A stretch of DNA of 8,137 nucleotides from Dehalococcoidia bacterium (GTDB lineage Bacteria; Chloroflexota; Dehalococcoidia; GIF9; UBA5629). The notes under the pieces are model-generated. The model was given only the letters and a program-made list of their open reading frames with translations, was not told where the DNA came from and searched no databases. Below, piece by piece: positions 4,906-8,137 of the stretch (the stretch's first letter is position 1; each line of letters starts with the position of its first letter). The position numbers and the translations under genes were made by a program. The stretch is from assembly GCA_041653995.1 (NCBI GenBank), contig JBAZEK010000020.1:1-8137 (forward strand), in the 5' to 3' direction.

Positions 4906-5021
4906 ATAATATGCCTCTTGTTTTACACAAAACCGCATTAGATCAACTTCTAATGGCCAAAGATCCAGCAGATGCTATGACTTTATCTATACGCAAGTCA
5001 ACATTGCCCCGACATGCGTAA
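4902..5021 (+). CDS. Small ORF of 39 codons under the leader RNA
   Basis: Unrecognised. Begins at the ATG at 4902 with a strong Shine-Dalgarno AAGGAGG (4889-4895) about 6 nt upstream, which is the site that the leader can mask; that is the main reason to think it is translated. The peptide begins MNNMPLVLHKTALDQLLMAK and ends SIRKSTLPRHA, with a predicted amphipathic helix at residues 9-27 and no cysteines or membrane segment. It is AT-rich compared with the primase and helicase. It may be a regulatory leader peptide, a small inhibitor, or the N-terminal piece of a decayed gene that continues in the next ORF. The frame stays open upstream to 4830, but that would place the start inside the RNA structure and lacks a ribosome site. 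Confidence 0.5.
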   Translation: MNNMPLVLHKTALDQLLMAKDPADAMTLSIRKSTLPRHA

Positions 5022-5118
5022 AGACCATATTGTAAAACAGACGTTCAAATGGTCAAAAAGACGATTAGAGCAAGCGAAAAAAGATATTTATAATATCAAA
5101 CTTTCAGGAGGAAGATAA
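5014..5118 (+). CDS. Small basic ORF of 34 codons overlapping the previous one
   Basis: Unrecognised. It begins at the ATG at 5014, overlaps the 39-codon ORF by 8 nt in the +1 frame, and ends at TAA 5116-5118, two bases before the initiator ATG. Its final codons (GGA GGA) form the Shine-Dalgarno of the initiator (AGGAGG, 5106-5111), so translating it could modulate initiator synthesis. The peptide is strongly basic (MRKDHIVKQTF, KWSKRRLEQAKKD) with a likely central helix. It has no ribosome site of its own and would depend on coupling. It could also be the frameshifted C-terminal half of one ancestral gene formed with the ORF before it. Coding status is uncertain. Confidence 0.35.
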   Translation: MRKDHIVKQTFKWSKRRLEQAKKDIYNIKLSGGR

Positions 5119-5120
5119 AA

Positions 5121-5954
5121 ATGACCGAATTTATTCGCGGTGAACACCAAAAAGACTTTACCCTGCTCAGCAATAAAACACTACGAGATGTCTCCTTATC
5201 ATGGAAGGCGCGCGGGTTGCTTGCATATCTGCTGTCTCACTCTGAAGGATACCATATCCGTGCAGACAACTTACATCAATTTTCATCCGACGGCATATCT
5301 GCCACACGTTCAGGTATACGAGAACTGACGCAAGCTGGGTATATTGGCTTTCAAAAACAACAAGATAGCACCACAAAAGCGTGGATAGCTGGACATTGGA
5401 TCATCTCAGAAGAGGCAAACCTACCTAAAGGCCTAAGGGTGAGTAAGCCTAAAGATGCGAAACGCACACTCAGCCTTTCGCAGACTCAGCCTTTCGCACC
5501 CCCATATAAGAAGATACAAAAGAAAGAAGAGCAAAAGAAAGAAGAGCAAAAGAAAGAAGAGCCCTTTTTTTTAAAGATTGAACACTTCGTTAAGCGGTTC
5601 TATACTATCCAGCGGGAGCGGTTCCCAAACATTGTCAAGAACACCCCGCAGTCGCAGATTGCCCAGGCATGTGACACAATAGGCAAGCTGGTGCGGATAG
5701 ATGGCTACACGCTGCCGCAGGTTATCAAGGCGGTCACCTGGACACTTGATGACAACTTCTGGTCTACCAACGTGCACTCCATTGTCGGCCTCCGTGGCCG
5801 CTCAGGCAACGGAAGCACAAAGTTCCAGAATATTCTGGCGCAGATGGAAAAGCAGGCACCACCGCCACAGAGGGAACCTGAAGCCCGCAGGTTTCCGGCA
5901 GACAACTCTGACTACGGCAACTCGATGGGCATAAGGGACGTGGACTTCAAATGA
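5121..5954 (+). CDS. Winged-helix phage replication initiator (lambda O / DnaD-like architecture)
   Basis: 277 residues. The N-terminal part (1-97) is a winged-helix domain of the type found in phage replication initiators: LSNKTLRDVSLSWKARGLLAYLLS, then DNLHQFSSDGISATRSGIRELTQAGYI as the recognition region, then a beta wing AWIAGHWIIS. Residues 98-148 are a low-complexity linker with KKEEQ repeats. A C-terminal helical domain (150-240) follows, beginning LKIEHFVKRFYTIQRERFPN. In such proteins the N-terminus binds origin repeats and the C-terminus contacts or loads the helicase; here the DnaB-like helicase follows at once, overlapping by 4 nt (ATGA). The start has AGGAGG 9 nt upstream. The first half is AT-rich and the second GC-rich, suggesting a recombinant gene. 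The repeats in the linker DNA are candidate origin iterons. Confidence 0.75.
   Translation: MTEFIRGEHQKDFTLLSNKTLRDVSLSWKARGLLAYLLSHSEGYHIRADNLHQFSSDGISATRSGIRELTQAGYIGFQKQQDSTTKAWIAGHWIISEEANLPKGLRVSKPKDAKRTLSLSQTQPFAPPYKKIQKKEEQKKEEQKKEEPFFLKIEHFVKRFYTIQRERFPNIVKNTPQSQIAQACDTIGKLVRIDGYTLPQVIKAVTWTLDDNFWSTNVHSIVGLRGRSGNGSTKFQNILAQMEKQAPPPQREPEARRFPADNSDYGNSMGIRDVDFK
5468..5498 (+). repeat. Two direct 15-bp iteron-like repeats
   Basis: ACTCAGCCTTTCGCA occurs at 5468-5482 and again, exact, at 5484-5498, a 16-bp period. Because 16 is not a multiple of three, the two copies encode different residues (TLSLSQ then TQPFAP), which argues that DNA sequence rather than protein repetition is being kept. 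Confidence 0.8.
5517..5561 (+). repeat. Three tandem 15-bp purine-rich repeats
   Basis: Three exact copies of CAAAAGAAAGAAGAG (5517-5531, 5532-5546, 5547-5561), encoding KKEEQ repeats. One strand is almost pure purine, and a T-rich run follows. This may be an unwinding element of the origin, or simply a charged linker of variable length. Confidence 0.85.
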
Positions 5955-7480
5955 TAAAGATACACCGACAGACGGTTGACGGCTCAGTCGAGCGTAGACT
6001 CTTAACTGGGATGATCGTGTCCACCGAGTTCATGGAGGGCGTCGTCACCTTCTACGACCCGGACCTGGTGGAGACCCGGTTTGTCCGGACGGTGGCGGAG
6101 TGGTGCGCCCGCTATTTCAAGCAGTACGGCAAGGCGCCTGGCCCTCATGTCAAGGACATCTTCGAGAGCCACGCCACACGGATGGACCCTGCCGAGCGGG
6201 AGTTCATCTCCGACCTGCTTACCAGCCTGTCCGACGAGTACGCGCGTGCGGATAAGGTTAACGTACACTATCTGCTTGACCAGGCCGAGGCCTATTTCAA
6301 GACCCGCAGCCTGTCCCAGCTATCCAGGGAGATCAGCGGCTGCCTGCTGGAAGGTGAGGTGCAGGAGGCTGAGTCCCTGCTGGGCGGCTACAAGCGGGTC
6401 GGCAGGCCGCTTTCGCTGGGTGAAAATCCGTTCAGGTCGGCGGACGCCATCTCCAGGGCGTTTGAGCACGAGGAGACCCCGCTCTTCTCCCTCCCTGGCG
6501 CGCTGGGCAGGATGCTGAACCGGGAGCTGAAGCGGGACCAGTTCCTGGCCGTCATGGGGCCGGAGAAGCGGGGCAAGACCTGGTGGCTGAACGAGATCGC
6601 CATCCGGGCGGCCAAGGCCCGATGCAACGTAGCCCTGTTTCAGGTCGGGGACATGAGCGAAGACCAGGTGACCCTCCGGCTGAGCGTCCGGCTGGCAGGT
6701 AGAAGCAACATTCCCTGCTATTGCCAGATGCATGAAAGTCCCGTACCGGACTGCCTGCTAGGCCAGCTGGGAAGATGTCAGAAAGGTAATCGGCGAAAAG
6801 CCCTTGCAGAAAAGATCGAGAGGAGCGAGCTCAAGGGGCTGTACCTGTCAGGCGACCATGACGGACACAAGCCCTGTACCGAATGTATCGCTGACCAGAA
6901 CTTCAGGGGTTCTCTGTGGTATCGGAAAGTTCCTGAAGCCAAACCGTTGACCTGGCGTGAGGCGTGGAAGACCGGGTGCCGTTTCCTCGGGAGGATCAAG
7001 GGCCGTGATTTCCGGCTGTCGGTCCATCCCAGCGACCAGTTGACGGTCAGCGGGATCAAGGGTATCCTCGACAACTGGGAGACGTTTGACAACTTTATTC
7101 CTGATGTAGTAGTGATTGACTATGCGGACAACCTTGCCCCGGAGGACAGGCGTGAGGAATACCGCCACCAGCAGAACCGGACGTGGAAGCTGCTGCGTGG
7201 ATTGAGCCAGGAGCGACACTGCCTCGTGGTGACGGCCACGCAGGCCAGCGCCCGCGCCTACGGCAAGGAGCTGATCGACATGGGCGACTACAGCGAGGAT
7301 AAGCGCAAGTATGCCCACGTCACGGCCATGGTGGGCCTGAACCAGACTCCTGACGAGAAGAAGTCCGGCATCATGCGGATCAATATGGTCGTCCAGCGTG
7401 AGGGCGAGTTTTTCAGCGAGCGCACGGTAAAGATAGCCCAGGACCTCTGGGTCGGTCGGCCGTTGCTATTTTCATTCTGA
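5951..7480 (+). CDS. DnaB-like replicative helicase with a cysteine-rich insertion
   Basis: 509 residues, RecA-fold helicase of the DnaB superfamily (SF4), expected to act as a hexamer at the fork. The N-terminal 1-150 is helical and resembles the DnaB N-domain (VERRLLTGMIVSTEF). The core has Walker A GPEKRGKTW (203-211), the following GDMSEDQVTLRL (233-244), Walker B VVVIDYADN (386-394), and the TATQAS motif (428-433) that senses nucleotide or DNA. Between Walker A and B, residues 254-312 hold an insertion with C256, C258, C268, C276, C309 and C312, suggesting a zinc site. The start overlaps the initiator stop (ATGA), and its own stop overlaps the ribosome site of the methyltransferase. GC-rich, typical of this phage. 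Superfamily assignment is confident; oligomeric state is inferred. Confidence 0.87.
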   Translation: MIKIHRQTVDGSVERRLLTGMIVSTEFMEGVVTFYDPDLVETRFVRTVAEWCARYFKQYGKAPGPHVKDIFESHATRMDPAEREFISDLLTSLSDEYARADKVNVHYLLDQAEAYFKTRSLSQLSREISGCLLEGEVQEAESLLGGYKRVGRPLSLGENPFRSADAISRAFEHEETPLFSLPGALGRMLNRELKRDQFLAVMGPEKRGKTWWLNEIAIRAAKARCNVALFQVGDMSEDQVTLRLSVRLAGRSNIPCYCQMHESPVPDCLLGQLGRCQKGNRRKALAEKIERSELKGLYLSGDHDGHKPCTECIADQNFRGSLWYRKVPEAKPLTWREAWKTGCRFLGRIKGRDFRLSVHPSDQLTVSGIKGILDNWETFDNFIPDVVVIDYADNLAPEDRREEYRHQQNRTWKLLRGLSQERHCLVVTATQASARAYGKELIDMGDYSEDKRKYAHVTAMVGLNQTPDEKKSGIMRINMVVQREGEFFSERTVKIAQDLWVGRPLLFSF

Positions 7481-7489
7481 GGTAGAAAC

Positions 7490-8137
7490 ATGAACAACAG
7501 AATAATCTGCGGGGATTGCTTGCTTGAGATGTCGAGACTGGCAGACAAAAGCATTGACATGGTGCTGTGCGATCTGCCCTACGGTTGAGGAAAGACCGCC
7601 TGCAAGTGGGATACCATCATCCCGTTTGAACCGTTGTGGGTACAGTACAAGCGGATTATCAAGGACAACGGGGCGATAGTGTTGACGGCAAGCCAGCCAT
7701 TCACGAGTGCATTAGTGATGAGTAATCCGAAATGGTTTAAGCATTGCTGGACATGGATCAAAGACAAACCGGTTGGCCATTTGGTTGCCAAAAAACGACC
7801 GATGCAGGCAACCGAAGATGTTATTGTATTTTCTAATGGTCACTGTCCCTATAACCCGATAATGATTCTTTTGGATAAACCGTATTACGGGGAAATAGAG
7901 ACAAAACGCAGCGAACTGTGCGGAGGAAATCAGGGCGTTCAATTGAAGAAACTTTATACCCATAAATATCCAACAACAATTCTTCGTTTTACAGGGGTTT
8001 CTCATAGTAAAAATGTTCATCCCACCCAAAAACCAGTTGCCCTCTTTGAATATCTTATCCGTACCTATACCAATGAGACTGACACAGTGTTGGATAACTG
8101 CGCCGGGAGCGGGACTACAGGGGTTGCTTGCATTAAC
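7490..8137 (+). pseudogene. Beta-class N4/N6 DNA methyltransferase with in-frame TGA in motif IV, 3' partial
   Basis: Adenine-N6 or cytosine-N4 DNA methyltransferase (N6_N4_Mtase type). From ATG 7490 the protein starts MNNRIICGDCLLEMSRLADK and reaches catalytic motif IV as DLPYG, then a TGA (7586-7588), then GKTACKWDTIIPFEPLW and 184 more open codons with family-typical AIVLTASQPF, SNPKWFKHCWTWIKDK, KKRPMQATED and VHPTQKP, and motif I NCAGSGTTG at the window end. The order IV before I marks the beta class. The ribosome site (GAGG, 7479-7482) overlaps the helicase stop. TGA is a normal stop in neighbouring genes, so this reads as a nonsense mutation, a sequencing error or readthrough. Base composition becomes more AT-rich after about 7700. 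The C-terminus is beyond the window. Confidence 0.8.

Larger units (their letters stand above)
5424..5580 (+). other. Candidate replication origin inside the initiator gene
   Basis: Iteron-like repeats and a purine/AT-rich tract fall in the linker-coding part of the initiator gene, the arrangement of lambda ori within gene O. Components in order: CCTAAAG or CCTAAGG at 5424, 5432 and 5448; two 15-bp copies of ACTCAGCCTTTCGCA; three 15-bp purine-rich repeats; then CCC and a run of eight T followed by AAAG, which would melt easily. AGCCT recurs at 5446, 5472 and 5488. Origin function is inferred from architecture. Confidence 0.45.

Noticed and set aside
5468..5561. CRISPR array
   Set aside because: Repeats are short, tandem without variable spacers, and lie inside a coding gene.
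6848..7318. 156-codon minus-strand frame, and a similar one at 6320-6733
   Set aside because: Both are antisense to the DnaB-like helicase, which carries Walker motifs on the plus strand.
7586..7588. Genome-wide TGA recoding to Trp or Gly
   Set aside because: Several neighbouring genes end naturally at TGA with the next gene starting at once, and no other in-frame TGA interrupts a conserved protein.

Overview
The window looks like a DNA-replication module of a tailed phage or prophage infecting a bacterium of fairly high GC content. All supported genes lie on the plus strand and are packed with 4-29 nt overlaps and shared stop/start codons. They encode an SNF2-type helicase, a ribbon-helix-helix protein, a zinc-finger/TOPRIM primase, a winged-helix replication initiator, a DnaB-type helicase and a DNA methyltransferase. 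No structural, lysis, integration, tRNA or CRISPR genes are visible. Host species cannot be read from the sequence; the assignment to a phage is inferred from gene content, compactness and the density of homing endonucleases.

Layout. 2-2413: SNF2 helicase, cut by the left edge, interrupted in its DExH box by a 369-residue intein (320-1426). Inside the intein, in the +1 frame, lies a complete 272-codon zinc-finger plus EDxHD/Vsr-like (DUF559-type) endonuclease gene (558-1376), while the intein frame stays open throughout. 2409-2834: a 7-bp tandem repeat, a small ribbon-helix-helix protein and a hypothetical protein. 2806-2958: a GC-rich remnant of the original primase start. 2917-3770: an AT-rich insert with its own promoter, a structured leader, a free-standing GIY-YIG/NUMOD endonuclease and a replacement primase N-terminus. 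3684-4595: primase. 4596-5120: a mostly non-coding stretch with a promoter, a riboswitch-like leader that can sequester the ribosome-binding site and start codon of the next gene, and two tiny ORFs. 5121-5954: replication initiator containing an internal iteron/AT-rich block reminiscent of the lambda origin in gene O. 5951-7480: DnaB-like helicase with a cysteine-rich insertion. 7490-8137: DNA methyltransferase with an in-frame TGA inside catalytic motif IV, cut by the right edge.

How it works together: the initiator probably binds repeats in its own gene, the DnaB-like helicase is loaded there, and the primase primes synthesis; the SNF2 helicase and methyltransferase are accessory DNA-processing functions. 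Two independent homing systems have invaded replication/helicase genes at conserved motifs (Walker B of the helicase, first zinc-binding cysteine of the primase). The most notable observation is the intein whose endonuclease is encoded out of frame as a nested gene, with both frames carrying recognisable conserved motifs over the same bases. Second are the primase start duplication created by the GIY-YIG insert and the riboswitch-like leader at 4713-4905.
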